From Sphagnum compactum (Eukaryota > Bryophyta > Sphagnopsida > Sphagnales): DNA of 64,000 bases. The stretch is from assembly GCA_965153455.1 (NCBI GenBank), contig OZ234494.1, forward strand, positions 6,200,001 to 6,264,000. Direction: 5' to 3'. Under the pieces are notes generated by a model. That model searched no databases and had not been told where the DNA came from. It saw only the letters and a program-made list of their open reading frames with translations. How positions within the stretch are numbered: the stretch's first letter is position 1; each line of letters starts with the position of its first letter. A program made the position numbers and the translations under genes. Below are positions 13,931 through 26,507 of this stretch, piece by piece.

Positions 13931-14628
13931 GAAGTGTGTATCCTGCAAAATCAATTCAGGACACAAAAGTTGCCTGACATCCCCCCCTTGGGACAAAGAC
14001 AAGTGATGTAATATAGAATCCACATTCTACTCAATAGTCCTGAGGAGCACAACAAAAGAAGGGGACTCCAAGACGAACTAATTATTCCGCTTGTTTTGGA
14101 AAAACCTCTGTCTGTGCACTAGTGGACCCAGTGCCTACACACCAAATGTCTTCCACCCCTGTTGCTTGATTCCTAACAAAATCTGCATGCCCAGTGCATG
14201 ATGGGGCAAACAGGCAGCAAGATGGAGACCGTACTTCATGTGGGAGTTTCCCACAGCACATACACTAATCATCAGAGTTCTGGGACCCTCATCAGAGTGG
14301 GATGATTTCCCATACCTAATCACAAATTTACTCCTCTTCAATTATCAGTCACTTGATATAGCACTACACCCTATGTCAGCACACCTGATTGACCATATGT
14401 CAGGAAGTTACTACTTAACATCAACAAAGCTCTGCCAGACTTGGTTATTATGATACAGTGCAGTGCATCAACCCACATGTGATGAATCAGGACGATGCCA
14501 TATCTATATTTTATAAAGATGGCTGCTCAATTGATGTCAGAATATGAAAACTACAGAAAGCCAAGTGGTTGAGCAGATAATCATATATTGAAACCCTAGA
14601 GCTTTGCCAAATGGCAAGACTCCCCACG

Positions 14629-17600
14629 CTATTCTTCAACCTCAGCTACAATCTCCTTGATCAGCTCAGTCTTGTATTCATCGAAGCTCCCAGGGTATTT
14701 TCTAACTGTGCCGTCCTCCACCACCCAGATCTCACTCCTCTCCTCATCTTCACATACACGTGAAATCAAGCGAGCATCGTGACTCACCAATACAACCCCT
14801 CCAGTGAATTCATCCAATGCATCGGCCAAGGCATCAATACTTTGCATGTCAAGGTGATTTGTAGGCTCATCAAGCAGCAAAATGTGAGGCCGGGACATAT
14901 TGATGGATGTGAAAACCACCCGTGCTTTTTGACCACCTGAGAGCTTTACAATTGGGGTCAAGTGGTTGTGGCTGGGCAAACCGAATTTCCCAAGCTTGGC
15001 ACGAACTGCTTCTTGCTTGCTAGGACCTTCTTGATCAGGGTGCAAACGCAAAAGATACTGGACTGGAGTTTCATCCATTGTCAGCAAGTCCACAAAGTGT
15101 TGAGAATATCGACCCACCCTTAGTTTCTGGCTCTGATGTGATCGTCCCTCAGTGGGTTTCAAGTCTCCAGCTAGTAGGTTCAACAATGTTGATTTTCCAG
15201 CTCCATTGGGACCAACAATTGCAACCCTGGTACCCATGTCAACTCCAACATCAATGCCCTTCAGACCGAAATCTGCACGGCCAGGGTAGCTGAACCCAAC
15301 ATCGATTAGCTGCAAGAGAGGAGGGGTAAGCTCTGTTGGCTCTGGAAAATGGAACTCAACCATGTAGTCTCGCCACTTCCGTGGAGCATCAGGAACATTG
15401 TCGTCCTCTTCAACTGCTTTTGATTTGCCCTTGGACTTTGCATCCTTTCCAGCAGCAAACTTAGCACGATCCTTGACCTTATCTTGCTGGGCCTTGCTCC
15501 CACTGCGCTTGGCTGCCTTCAACTGCTTCTCAAAGACTTCAAACTTTTTGTTGTTTTCCCTAAAACAATCAATTCGGATGAGGGGGTTAACCTTGAGTTG
15601 GGTTCAAAGTCTATGGACCATGACAGTGAATACAGCATCCAATATACAGCACCAAGAATTTTGACATCCCAAAAAATGCAGATCCAGGGGGGGTTGTTCT
15701 GCGGTCTATGAAGCTTGAGCTTGCTAGTCTATTTACCAGAAGACCATCAGTTCTTCAGAACTCATCTACATTCCTTTCCAAGCCCTTTCATGGTCGGCAT
15801 ACAGCACATCAGTATCCTTTTGCAGACAATAATGCAAAACTAACAGGCCCTTCTGATCAACAGCATATAAATGTTGTAATTCAAGTAAACCTAGTCACTT
15901 ACTGGCAAATGTCCAAGCCAGATGAAACGCTATAAGCGGCCAACCAAAGAGATAGCCTTATAAGGTAGCATAATGAGCATAAAGACTAATGTAACAGGAC
16001 TCTGACTGCATGCTAACAGGGTGAGATGCCCATGTAATCCAATGAACTCGGGAGAAAAGGTGAGATAAATCTCTTACCTGCGTTTCTGCTCATACATCTC
16101 CTCAAACGCTCCAAAGTTGCCTTTATAGAAGTGTAGCTTCTCATCATGCAAGTGGATGATGTCAGTAGAAACTGAATTCAGAAACTCACGGTCATGGGAA
16201 ACAACAATCAAGGTCTTCTTCCATCGTGTCAGATACTCCTCCAACCAGATCACTGCTCTTAAGTCCAAGTGATTAGTGGGCTCATCCAGCAGCAACAGTG
16301 TTGGTTGCACAAAGAGAGCTCGTGCCAATGAAATTCGCATTCGCCAGCCCCCACTGAAAGATTTGGTTGTCCGACCCTGCATTCATGTTTATCCTCAGAA
16401 ACAGACAAGAGAAAACCTGAATGCTAGCCCCTGAAAGTGGTCACAGAAAATCATACTTGAGGAAATTTGCCTGCCTTCACAAAGTCTGCCAAAAGGGGCC
16501 AACTGACTGGATAGCAAACACAAAAAAGATAAGAAAGCTTACCTGCATATCCTTTGAAAAACCCAATCCTGCCAAGATCTTGGATCCCCGGGCTTCAGCA
16601 GCATCTGCTCCAATTGCTTGCAACCTTTCATAGACAGCTGTCAGTTGATCTCCAGCATTGGCAGCATCATCATCTTTTTCCAGCTCATCCTCATCTTTTA
16701 AGGTAAGCTCTTGCAAACGAGCAGCCTCGGATCTCAAACTCATCAACTCCTCATCAGCAGAAACAACTGCCTCAAGTGCTGTTCGTTCATCCCCCACTAC
16801 TTCTTGTTCAACTAACAAAACATCAATGTTCCTTGGAACAGGAATCTGGCGCCAAGCAAGCAGTTTAAGCAAGGTTGACTTGCCTTTGCCATTCGGTCCT
16901 ACTAACCCATACCGTCGACCATGAACAATGGTGAGAGGAGTGTTCTTCAGCAGCTCCTTGCCACGAGCAGACACTGAGAAACTGTCAATCTTGATATCCT
17001 TTGCATTAGCATCTGTGCCATCCTCACCTTCAGTAAAGAAAGCAGGATTGTCAGGATAATAACCCTACATGACCACTTCAAAGTCTGAGCTCTCTCATTC
17101 TCGTAAGCACCTACTGCACACAACATTCTCAAATAAAGAGCTAAAAAATGGCGATCAAGAAAACAGATGTAACTTCTTGTTTAGGGCCTGAGAGATGGAC
17201 AAACATGAGCTACCTTCAAGCGTTGAGGTTTTTGCCCCAATCACAACAGAGAATGCATTCTTGTCATCTTTTAGTGCCTCTTGTTTGGCAGCCTCTGCTA
17301 ACTGAGCAGAAATCATTTCCTTCTTTTCTCGTTTCTTGACTTCCCTCTCTGACACTGACAAGTCAAGCGCTCGTCCTTGCCCACGCCTTGCTGCCAAAGC
17401 AGCTTCCTCATCACTGTCCAGCCCATCCTGAAAAGATAATTTTCACATCAGCCAAATGAGACCAATTCTGGGGAGTTCCAGCACCACAATTACAACAATT
17501 GCTGATCTACTGCTCCGGCAACCAGCTCAAAGTAGGGGGGAAAATCCATTATGCCAAGTGGAGATGACATTTGCACAGAACAGATCTTCTGCAGGGCTGT

Positions 17601-18164
17601 AAAATTTCCAGAACAGGTCAACCAAACAATCACAGCACCACTGCAAAGCAAAATAATGCTCCTTAGCACTCTTGACAATCCTCCTCAGGATCTAGGGTTT
17701 GCAAAGACAGGCTCTAAAACCCTTGAAAGATGATGTTCCCGTGTCCATTAGCTCCAGAGTCCTCGTCAGACCATATCTAGCACCTGGATTGATTAGAGTT
17801 TCAAACTGAGCAGGCTCGAATAAACCAGAGAACAAAAGAAGAGAAGGAATCGAACACAACAACGACAGAATTCTGTTCACAATCAGAAAACAACAACAAA
17901 AACAGGAAGGTATACCTCGTCCTCGTCATCGGAAGGAGGCAGGTCTAGACCAGAAGTGTAAGCGCTTGCCGCAGGGGCAGCCTTGGCTTTCGGCTTGGGA
18001 GCAACGGCAGGCTTCGGCTTGTCGATATTGGACAGGAACGCGGACACAGAAAGGCGTTCCTTCTTGGGAGCATCTTTCCCGGACTTGGCAGAGTCTTTAC
18101 TCTTGGCCTTTGCCGTTCCTCCTCCACCAGCAGCAGCGGCAGCCTCCTCCTTCTTCCGCACCAT
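14629..18164 (-). CDS. ABCF4: ABC transporter F family member 4 (GCN20-type, soluble)
   Basis: Five exons join in phase to 725 aa: 18164-17916, 17427-17214, 17027-16543, 16376-16078 and 15559-14629, all with GT-AG introns. The protein has a charged N-terminus (SDDEDE acidic patch near residue 80) and two ATPase domains without membrane segments. Walker A is GPNGKGKST at about 198-206 and GPNGAGKST at about 532-540. Signatures are SFSGG (about 322) and LSGGQ (about 622). Walker B/DEPTNHLD motifs lie near 343-353 and 643-653. Length and sequence match Arabidopsis ABCF4 (GCN4), a cytosolic translation-linked ATPase also tied to stomatal immunity. The ATG at 18164 gives the family's basic start (MVRKKE). 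All catalytic motifs are intact, so it looks functional. Confidence 0.97.
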
Positions 18165-18510
18165 GGCTGCTATTCACAACGCACAAAGACTTGCAAATCA
18201 ACAACAACAACAGTCACAAAGCTCAGTGCAATCACTCAAATCCCTCCCCTCCCGCAATTGCAACGGCCGATACCAACACAACACAACACAAATCTTTTTC
18301 CGAGCTCTTCCTTCTAATTCGATTCCTTTCTGCATCCAAGAGCGTTTGATTCTTGGATTTTTTTCTTCAGATTTTCTTCAGGCTTTGCACGTGGATGATG
18401 CTCTGTTTCGTCCGCAGTCCGACCTGGCCTACACGCTCTTGTCAGCCACTAACCCTAACCCTAACCCTAGAATATTGGGGGGGGGGGGGGGGGGGGGGGG
18501 GATGCACGTT
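18165..18510 (-). promoter_or_regulatory. ABCF4 5' region with telo-box repeats and poly-G run
   Basis: Upstream of the ABCF4 ATG lies a moderately GC-rich leader. At 18451-18470 are three CCCTAA units (a telo box on the gene's strand reads TTAGGG/AGGGTTA), followed at 18477-18501 by 25 consecutive G. Telo boxes are known in promoters of plant translation-related genes, so a role in ABCF4 expression is a reasonable inference. The transcription start is not known. Confidence 0.45.
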
Positions 18511-19238
18511 CCCATAATGGATCACCCATTTCACGCTCCCTTATGGGGAACTGGCATGCATTCCCCACAAGGGAACATCACATTACCACATGGAGAACAT
18601 ACATTCATTCTCTTGATACATTTAGAAAATATAATTTTTATTACTATCTCGTTGGGTAGGAATTTGATAAATGTTTTGGCCATCCATTTAATATAAAATA
18701 ATCAAAATAAAATATAAAAAACATAATTTATTTTATATATGTTAAATGGTTAATTTTATATACAAATGTTTATAATGGAAAATATAAATATGTATGAAAT
18801 TCATCATAGTGATTCTTAAAGTTAAAGTTATTCTAAATGAATACCAAATAAAAATGTTAACTATGACAACTACTACATTGCTGGAGAATTTCCTTACATT
18901 ATTTCAAAAACTATAATTTACTACATTATGCAATTAATAGGAAATCATAATATCAATACACTAGAATTAAAATAAATGTTCAAGCTTCATTAGAAAAATG
19001 TCCCCACATTCCATTCATAGAGTAATCTTCTCATTTCCAATACAAGCTTTAATGTTTCTACTCAAAAAAAAAGACCCACAAAGTCTCCTATGATAAACTT
19101 ACTTCAGATCTGACATGCCCTTTGGTAATTACAAGAAGAAGTAGTTGTAACTACTTTGTGTCATGTCGTTCTGCAATTACAATAATCTATCTATCATATC
19201 GACACAATAAGCTCAACTTATATGGACCTATCGACCTA
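18502..19238. other. AT-rich intergenic DNA
   Basis: No gene-like reading. The sequence becomes AT-rich immediately beyond the poly-G run, marking the edge of the ABCF4 island. Confidence 0.6.
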
Positions 19239-21424
19239 CTACATTTTGACAATACAAAAAGTATTTACTGGGATTATATTTAGTATTATTACTCTGCCAA
19301 CATGCTTAAGTATTTTCCTAATGTGTGCTCCCAACATAGGTGGTGCTACTCCTACTTGTAGACAAATTTGGAAATGATGCACCAAATAGTACATCTCAAG
19401 GGTAGGAATCATTGGCATGATGTACTCCATTTCCAACATCATGTGGAGCATATCATTCTTCGTATAAGGTTTAATACTCGCTCTCTCTGCTAGTGTAGGA
19501 TGTTCTACCTGTGATGGCATAGCTCCAAAAATAAGCTTTGTCACTCCAATCTCCACCCCCTCTCCTCCTGTACCAACTTTTAACCTTTGAAATCCCTTAA
19601 TTTGTTCTTCAGATGCTCCCACTTGGTTTATACCTAAGTTTTTTACGTTACCAGGTTCTTTTTTGATTGCATTCTAAGAATAGAACTGTGATAGTGAAGT
19701 AGTCTCATTTTCATCAGATATATCCACTATGTATGCATCTGCAATAATTTTTTCCCTCTTTTTGACTACTTCAGTTGATTTGCCTTCTTCATCAACTTGC
19801 CTATCTTTTCCCTTTATGCCAGCATTGTCTTCAGTCTATTCATCTAGTGTTATTCATTGATATGCCACATCCAAAACACTAACATAGTTTTTGACTTGCT
19901 CAAAATGCCACCTCCTGAATTCAACCTTAGCCTTTTATAGAGCTTCCCCTAACTCAATAGGACCTTCTTCTATCAGCTGATCATACAATTTTACCTGAGC
20001 TTGGTTTGCCACAACTATAGCCTCCCAAATTGTGTTGATTCGTAGGTGAAGATTCTGCACTTCAATTGAGTCATCTATACTCTAACGCCCGCACCGGATA
20101 TGGACCTCCTTTTGAAGTTTAGTTACTTTCGCCATGAGCAACTTTCGGTTTGGTAATGAGTTTGCCAAGCTCATTCAACTACCTCTTTCTAACAAGCTAG
20201 CACACTTTCATATTCTTGCATTGTCCTTTCCATATCCTTCAGTCTTTCTTACATACTCCATTGCTCCGCTTTGAAGGATTGAATCTCCAAACTCTATTGT
20301 TTTATCTCTATATATGCCTTGAGCAAAAGTTTTTGCTCTTTTATAATTTTCCTGTTTGTACAAATGATACATTTGTAATTCCTCTCCTTGACGGTCTGTT
20401 TCAGAAATCACATTGTGTAACTCCAAATTCTTCTCCTTTGTTACTCTTAAACTCTCAATTGTTTTGTTTCTACTATGGCCGATTCTCTTTGTCTCAAATT
20501 TGCATCTAACTAACCATTTCTTCTCTCCAACTTAGAAATTTTCACTCTAGATTGTTGTCTCTCCTTGAGTAGTGATTCACTATGAGTTATGAGTTCCAAT
20601 ACCTTTTTTTCCATATGCTTCTGATGCTACTCCAACTCTTGCTTCTATACTTGGTTCAGCAATTGACTCTTTATGTCCTCCAATTACTTTGCTAAAACAT
20701 CTTTCTCCCTTTGCAGCTCTGCAATTTGTGTTATCATAGCATAATTTCTATTTCCAACTCTCAGGGCTATTTCCTTGAGTTGATCAACCATAGAGCTTAG
20801 TTCTTCATCAACATTAGTGCTACTCATCTTTCCCAATTATTTTGTTTTGTTCGATATGACAACACCATTCCCTCTTGAGCCATGATGGAATTGGCTTTCT
20901 TCTGCTTGTTGTGGTAAAAGCTTCCGCTTACCTTGTTGTGTAGCTTCTTTTCTTGGTGGTTGTAGATTCCTTTGATTGTTCTACTACACAATTCTCGATG
21001 GTTATTGTTCCTGAATTCCTTTTTCCGTCTACTACTGCAAAATCTCCCTCTTTAGCAATTGATGGAATGGTTCCTTTTCTTGTTGTACCCATTGTCTTTG
21101 TTGATTGATTACCATCACCACATTACCTTCCAGCATCTAAGGTCTTTCTTCCACCATCTAACCCTCAACCACTTTTTCTTGTAGCGTCTTTATTTCTAAA
21201 GTCTACTCTACGTCAACATTGCCCAAACTTTGATCTTCTCCAAAAACTATTTTTATAACCTTGTTCACAACACTGGATGTTGCAATAGGCTTATTGACAT
21301 TTGCAACAAACTTACCAACATCCCCGTCTTGAAGTAATGATATTTTTATGACACATTGCTTGGGGTTGCTAATGATGCTCCTTTTTTTTTCCATGTTCTC
21401 TAGCATAATGGCATTCACATCCAT
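19239..21424 (-). pseudogene. Decayed long ORF with coiled-coil character
   Basis: One minus-strand frame reads continuously from about 20510 to the stop at 19239, apart from scattered stops. A frame-shifted continuation reaches 21424. The text is protein-like, with charged, Gln/Glu/Lys-rich stretches (EEQIKGFQRLKVGTGGEGVE, QENYKRAKTFAQGIYRD) expected of a coiled coil, and a C-terminal hydrophobic part (LHMMLEMEYIMPMIPTLEM). Several stops sit where Gln or Arg would be expected (for example TAG at 19674-19676 and at 19836-19838), consistent with C-to-T decay of CAG/CAA/CGA codons. I do not recognise the protein. It may be a transposon-encoded accessory or gag-like protein. Confidence 0.5.
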
Positions 21425-22493
21425 GATGATCTTCTCCTTCCGCTTTTGAAGTTTATTTTTTTCTTGTATAACATTTTCTTACTCCCTTACAAACAACTCC
21501 TAGTAGTAATATCCTATAATGGTCAAGGTGGGTCCAACTAGGGTGCTAATTTCTTATGTCTTACCTACCTATGCTAGGTAATGACCAACATGACTAGTTC
21601 ACAATCTACCTAAGGACCTTTACCCTGAGGTAACATGCCCCCTAGGGCAAATTCTACCTTTGTTCATCCTTACAGCGAGGCATACCAGCTCACCTAGTGA
21701 CTCACTAGGTATTCTTTAGTAAAAAAGTCTGTACCTGCTTATTCAACAGGTTTTCAGGCAATCTTAAACGGCAGAATTGGCTGCCAAGGTTGATTCAGCC
21801 ATTTCCAACCTGCCTATGATACTTTGTGACCAATCTACCCACTTTAAGACCTGCCTACAGACCTTTAGGCTAAGGAATGCACTTCTAAGGGCATGTTCTC
21901 TAGTACTTAAGATGAAGAGGATCCATATTCCAACCAATCTATGCTAAAATGACCCTAATTGGCATCTTCTACCAGACACACCCTTCTTGCAATGGACACT
22001 CTCAGGGGTTGTAATTTTGTCCAATTCTTGGGGACACTAGTTCATGTTCCTGTTCCTCTTCAGACATGTTTTGGGTATGCAAAGAAAAGCAATCCCATAC
22101 TACAAGCAGAGAACTGTCAATTCAATCACTGCCTGACATGGACATTCCTAGTTGATACCAAGTTAGCTGTCTTACATTGAAGCTCTGTACTTGTTGATCC
22201 TGGCAGCAAATGCCCCATATGCTTAGATATATTTAGATCTGACAAGTGGACGACCGCAATCTAGGCTAAGAATATAACCATAGTACATGATACCTTGGCT
22301 TGGAATGGAAAATGACATCTTTGTGGAGAAGAGCAGGGGCACCCAAAAACAAAAGAGATTGCCAGTGCATTACGCAAATGGAGGCAAAGTCCAGTGAGTG
22401 GTCCCTAAGATGATCTAAGTGGGAACTCTCTATGCATAGACAAGGCAAAAGAATGCCTTCTGGTCTATGTTCAAGATGAGACTGAAATGATCT
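21425..22493. other. Intergenic DNA 3' of peptide deformylase
   Basis: Contains many CTAGG/CCTA words (21520-21900) but no clear tandem unit and no gene. The last 200-300 bases probably include the deformylase 3' untranslated region. Confidence 0.5.
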
Positions 22494-24188
22494 TCATGTA
22501 CAGAATTGACTCATGCAAATACCTGGCTTAGGACAACCGGCTGGCAATGGGAGTCTCAAATTCTGTGTTGTTCGGAAACTCCGTGGCACCATCCTGTCTA
22601 CATACAAAATCCCTTGCAAGTGGTCACACTCATGCTGCAAAATTCGGGCCTTCCACCCTTTGGCTGTGACTGTGATTGGCTGACCATCCCGTCCAAGCCC
22701 ACTGACCTCAACCTCAAAGTACCGCTCCACTAGTGCCCGATACCCCTCAACACTGCCCATACCCAAGTAGGACAAACACACCATGCAAATGAGGGCAGGG
22801 CAGGGCCAAAACTTACAGTTTGTATAGACAGAAAACAAAACACCCTGTTGTAAAGCATCTACAAACTGCAAAAGGTGAACAGATGTGCATGTGAGCACAA
22901 CAGCAAAGGTGAGAATGAGGAGGAGCAACTTTGAACCTGAGGCAGCCCTCAAAGAAAAATGCACTTCCACTGTTGGCTTTTTTGGTCAGTTTTGGATTGA
23001 TAATAACCTACACACCAAACAAACCACCCAATAACCAACATTTTGCAACTCATCCAAATTATGTGAACTCTGAGCATCTACATACATTGGGTTGGTAAAT
23101 AATCCACAATAATACTGTTGTTGCAGCAAGGTTCATAAAGAACAAAGTGTGTTGGACAAACCAAGAGATCAAAAGGGTATCGGTGTTGTGCTTCACATTC
23201 TTCAACGGATGTGTAACTCATAAGCTCTGTGGTGTCTTCCAACACAATTATCTATACAATCCACCACAAACCCCACAGCAGATAGTTACTACACAAGCTG
23301 ATTGTCTTCCCTTTCTTGCTCAAGAAAGGTCTGACGATTTTTAGTATGATCTCATGCCTACACAAATACCTACTGAAGCATACATACTGCAGAAGGGTTT
23401 GCTTGATTGATGAAGTGGACAAAGTATATGTATGCATAGGGGTATCACAGAACTGGACTTGCCTGCAAAGGCACACCAATCTGAGGAGCAGCAAGTCCGA
23501 CACCTGGGGCATTGCGCATGGTGGCCACCATATCATTGATCGTCTTCTCTATATGGACACTGCCTATGTCCTCCTTCTTAACCTCCTCTGCTGGCTCATG
23601 CAGCACTGGGTCCCCTGCCTGTAAAAGTATTGTGCACCAAAAACCTCACTTCTTAGTACATGCACTAAGACATGTACTACCCATCATCATCCTCCTCCAC
23701 AAATGCAATCTTCTTCCCTCCTCCTCCTTGCAATTCAAATCCTTCTTTCTGAGTCCACCAAGAAAGAAGGAACACTCGTATTCAAAGAAGAAGAAGAAGA
23801 AGAAGAAGAAGAAACTAGTCTGTGACTGAACCTGAACAACATCCGGTACTTTGGCTTTGCCATATCCAAAGAAGGACATGGGCACCGTGACAGGATGATG
23901 CCCGGTGTTGGCATGCCCATGGGAAGAAGGAGAAGATGGAGCTTGCACTACACTACAAAAGGGAGCAGTGTCCACCAAATGAGGCATCCGCAAGTCCATC
24001 TTGGAGCCTAGTCTTCTTCTCCAGCCGTGTGAATTCCAGCCGCTGCCTCTTGCTGCTGCTGCTCCTGCTGCTGATCTTGTTGTTGCTTGCACCACCCAGC
24101 AGCTGCTGCCATAACACTTACATCGTGGGAATGGAAGAGGAGCAGTTGCCGAAAGCAGTTGCAGAGAGGTCGCCGGTGCAGCAAGCAT
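22494..24188 (-). CDS. PDF1A: Peptide deformylase 1A, organellar
   Basis: Removes the formyl group from N-formyl-Met of proteins made in mitochondria and plastids. Five exons join in phase to 310 aa: 24188-23832, 23618-23463, 23251-23162, 23007-22937 and 22752-22494. All three metal-site motifs of the family are present: [10 protein letters not shown] (about 158-167), EGCLS (about 221-225, split across exons 4/5) and HECDH (about 264-268). The C-terminus (GCPKPG) matches plant PDF1A. The first 100 or so residues are Ala/Ser/Arg-rich with little acidic charge until late, as expected of a transit peptide. Intron 2 starts with GC, not GT (GCAAGT), while the other introns are GT-AG. The ATG at 24188 is the first in frame. 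Confidence 0.95.
23785..23814. repeat. (GAA)n microsatellite in deformylase intron 1
   Basis: About ten GAA/AAG units lie 20-45 bases inside intron 1. On the gene strand this is a TTC tract, which would encode poly-Phe or poly-Ser if the intron were retained. Confidence 0.9.
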
Positions 24189-24593
24189 GGGTAAGAGCTG
24201 CTTACCACCAGCAGCAGACTACTGCCGCTTCTGTCTGGTGCTGATGGGTATGGCGAACCGACAAGCACTCTCGGAATGCACCAACTAAAGCGCAGCCAGG
24301 CCAGCAACAACTACTCTTTCTGTTGCGGGTGTTTGCGAACTTGCGCTTTTCTTTCCCTCCTCCCATTCTTTGCGGATGACATTTGCAGTCGCAGAAAAAG
24401 TCTGGGTACCCATGCGCATTTCTGATGGACCCACCACTACCCCCAATCCACTCCCAAATGTATAGACTACGGACAACGAAGAAGAGAATCTGGGATGGAT
24501 CAAAGGGATACGTGCGGATCCCCAAAAATAGCAAGTGAGTCAGGCTCCTCTCGTCAGATGTTTTTTAGATCTGCCAGAAAAGTGCCATGCGAA

Positions 24594-24971
24594 CAGATCC
24601 ATCCAGTCAAAGAAGATGGGACTTGCACACAAGCATCAGGATCAGAGAAGGATCCGCCAAATTCCCATCAAGCATTGAGAAGAAGCAAATCTACTGCCAC
24701 AACCCTAAAAATCTGAATTCAGTTGGAAACTCTGATGTCTTCTTGTCTCCAGTGGCTTGCACGAATAATCATGGGCCATCCAACCAGATCCATCCAGCCA
24801 AAGAAGATGGGACTTGCACACAAGCATCAGGATCAGAGATGGATCTGCCAAATTCCAATCAAGCACTGAGAAGAAGCAAATCTACTGCCACAACCCTAAG
24901 TCTGAATTCAGTTGGAAAGAAACTCTGATGTCTTCTTGTCTCCTCCAGTGCTTGCATGAATAATCATGGAG
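24594..24971 (+). repeat. Tandem duplication, period about 191 bp, two copies
   Basis: Copy 1 starts CAGATCCATCCAGTCAAAG at 24594 and copy 2 starts CAGATCCATCCAGCCAAAG at 24785. They match closely through to GAATAATCATGG, with a few substitutions and small indels. The duplication lies roughly 0.4 kb upstream of the deformylase start. Confidence 0.9.
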
Positions 24972-26458
24972 CAGCAGTGAGGGCAGGTCTTGAGGTTCTT
25001 CACAAAAATTCAGAAACATAATGATAGAAAACATGATGATGAATCATGGGGACCTTTTGCAGTGGCAACGACAGCCTCCAGCTCAAATTGGGTAGGACAG
25101 GACTTGGTTTCTTTTGTTTCTTGAGGGTTTCTGAAATTCAAAATAATGCCATATGCTGTTGCTGCCATATGTTTTTTCCCTGAGTTGTTCCATGCTGCCA
25201 ATAATGAACACTTCTGAATTTCAGGCAACAGTTTTTTTCGTAAGGAATGTGTTGTCATATTGCTGCAATTTGATGACATTCCTTCTTTGCCTTTGCAGCT
25301 TCTGAGGTTGTGAATTTAGTGTCCTGAATTGCAAAACACATATGTATTCAACAGAGGAAGAGACAGACAATAGTGGAGTTGGAAGCAAGATGCCGTGTTA
25401 AGTATGTAGCTGATCTAGACTGCTGCATCTCTGAGCAGTTCTCTTGCTGGGCCCTCCCTAGCAGCAAACTTGTCCTCAAGTTGGACTCCATCAAACCAAA
25501 AGGTTCTTTCTCTCACATTGTGCTCTAAAATCGTCACTGGGTGGTGCAATTTTCTCTTCTGAGATGTGGTATAATCAGGAAGCTCATCCAGTGGATGCCA
25601 GTGGCAAACAGAATGTCTTTTGTCACGGGATGGAGATTTTGTGTAATGGTTTGCTCAGATTTTGGGCGGATTGTTATATGCTTATCTGCATCCACTGTCA
25701 GGAGGTAATGAAGTCGGTGGGTAGTCGTGGCAACTTGTCAATGCTATCCATGATGAAGGTGATGGTGCAACACTTTGTGAGCGACTTTCTTTCATAAGGT
25801 TATGCCTACTCTCATTGTCGTGTTAGCTTCCAATTGTTGTTGTGGAGATTTCACTGCAACTCCATAGATATTTGTCATAATGCACTTGATCTTTATGATG
25901 CTTGAGATAGAATGAGCAAAGTTGGGTAATATTTAGTTCTCACTCTAGTATGTTCCATGAGCTGCTGCTGCAATGGAATGGGTTTATCTTCCATAATTGT
26001 CTTACATGACAGTTATTGGCATTGTCATGCCCATACCAGGATTGAAGAAATTCATTATAGACTACATCAATTTGGAAACCCTTCCTAATGCAATTTCCAA
26101 CTCACCCATCACTTCTCTCTACAGGGATGATGCAACCAGCACCCTACCACCAGCCTTTACACTTTCTCCAAAATGTTTAACTGTTTCACTTGACATCTTA
26201 TTCAACTGTGAGTAGACCAGAGCTGGTGCAACTATCAGCCTCTTCTCCCCATGCATCTAGAACAAAGAAAATTAACAAGATTATTACTACAATCTCAAAT
26301 TGTGAAAATATCTCACCCAGCGCTAAGTTGTTGTCCATCACCTCTGAATTTTCAAGCCTGGTGCCATGCACCATAAGGGATCCAATTGTTTCCAAACAGA
26401 CCTGGCCAGGAGAGCACTCATAGTTGAGGCCTGATCCATGAGGACCCTTGTATAACAA

Positions 26459-26507
26459 TCACACACACACACTATATATATATACATTAGAGAGAGAGAG
26501 AGAGAGA
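26459..26507. repeat. Compound (CA)n-(TA)n-(GA)n microsatellite
   Basis: Runs of CACACA, TATATA and GAGAGA follow one another with only a few intervening bases. Confidence 0.95.

Larger units (their letters stand above)
12447..14628. other. Intergenic DNA 3' of ABCF4
   Basis: Contains an inverted repeat at 13051-13201 and a dispersed repeat at 13812-13930. The 200-300 bases before 14628 would include the 3' untranslated region of ABCF4. No recognisable gene is present. Confidence 0.55.

Noticed and set aside
23646-23829. Poly-Phe extension of the deformylase first exon
   Set aside because: This is read-through into intron 1, where a TTC tract follows the donor. The family match resumes exactly at the next exon.
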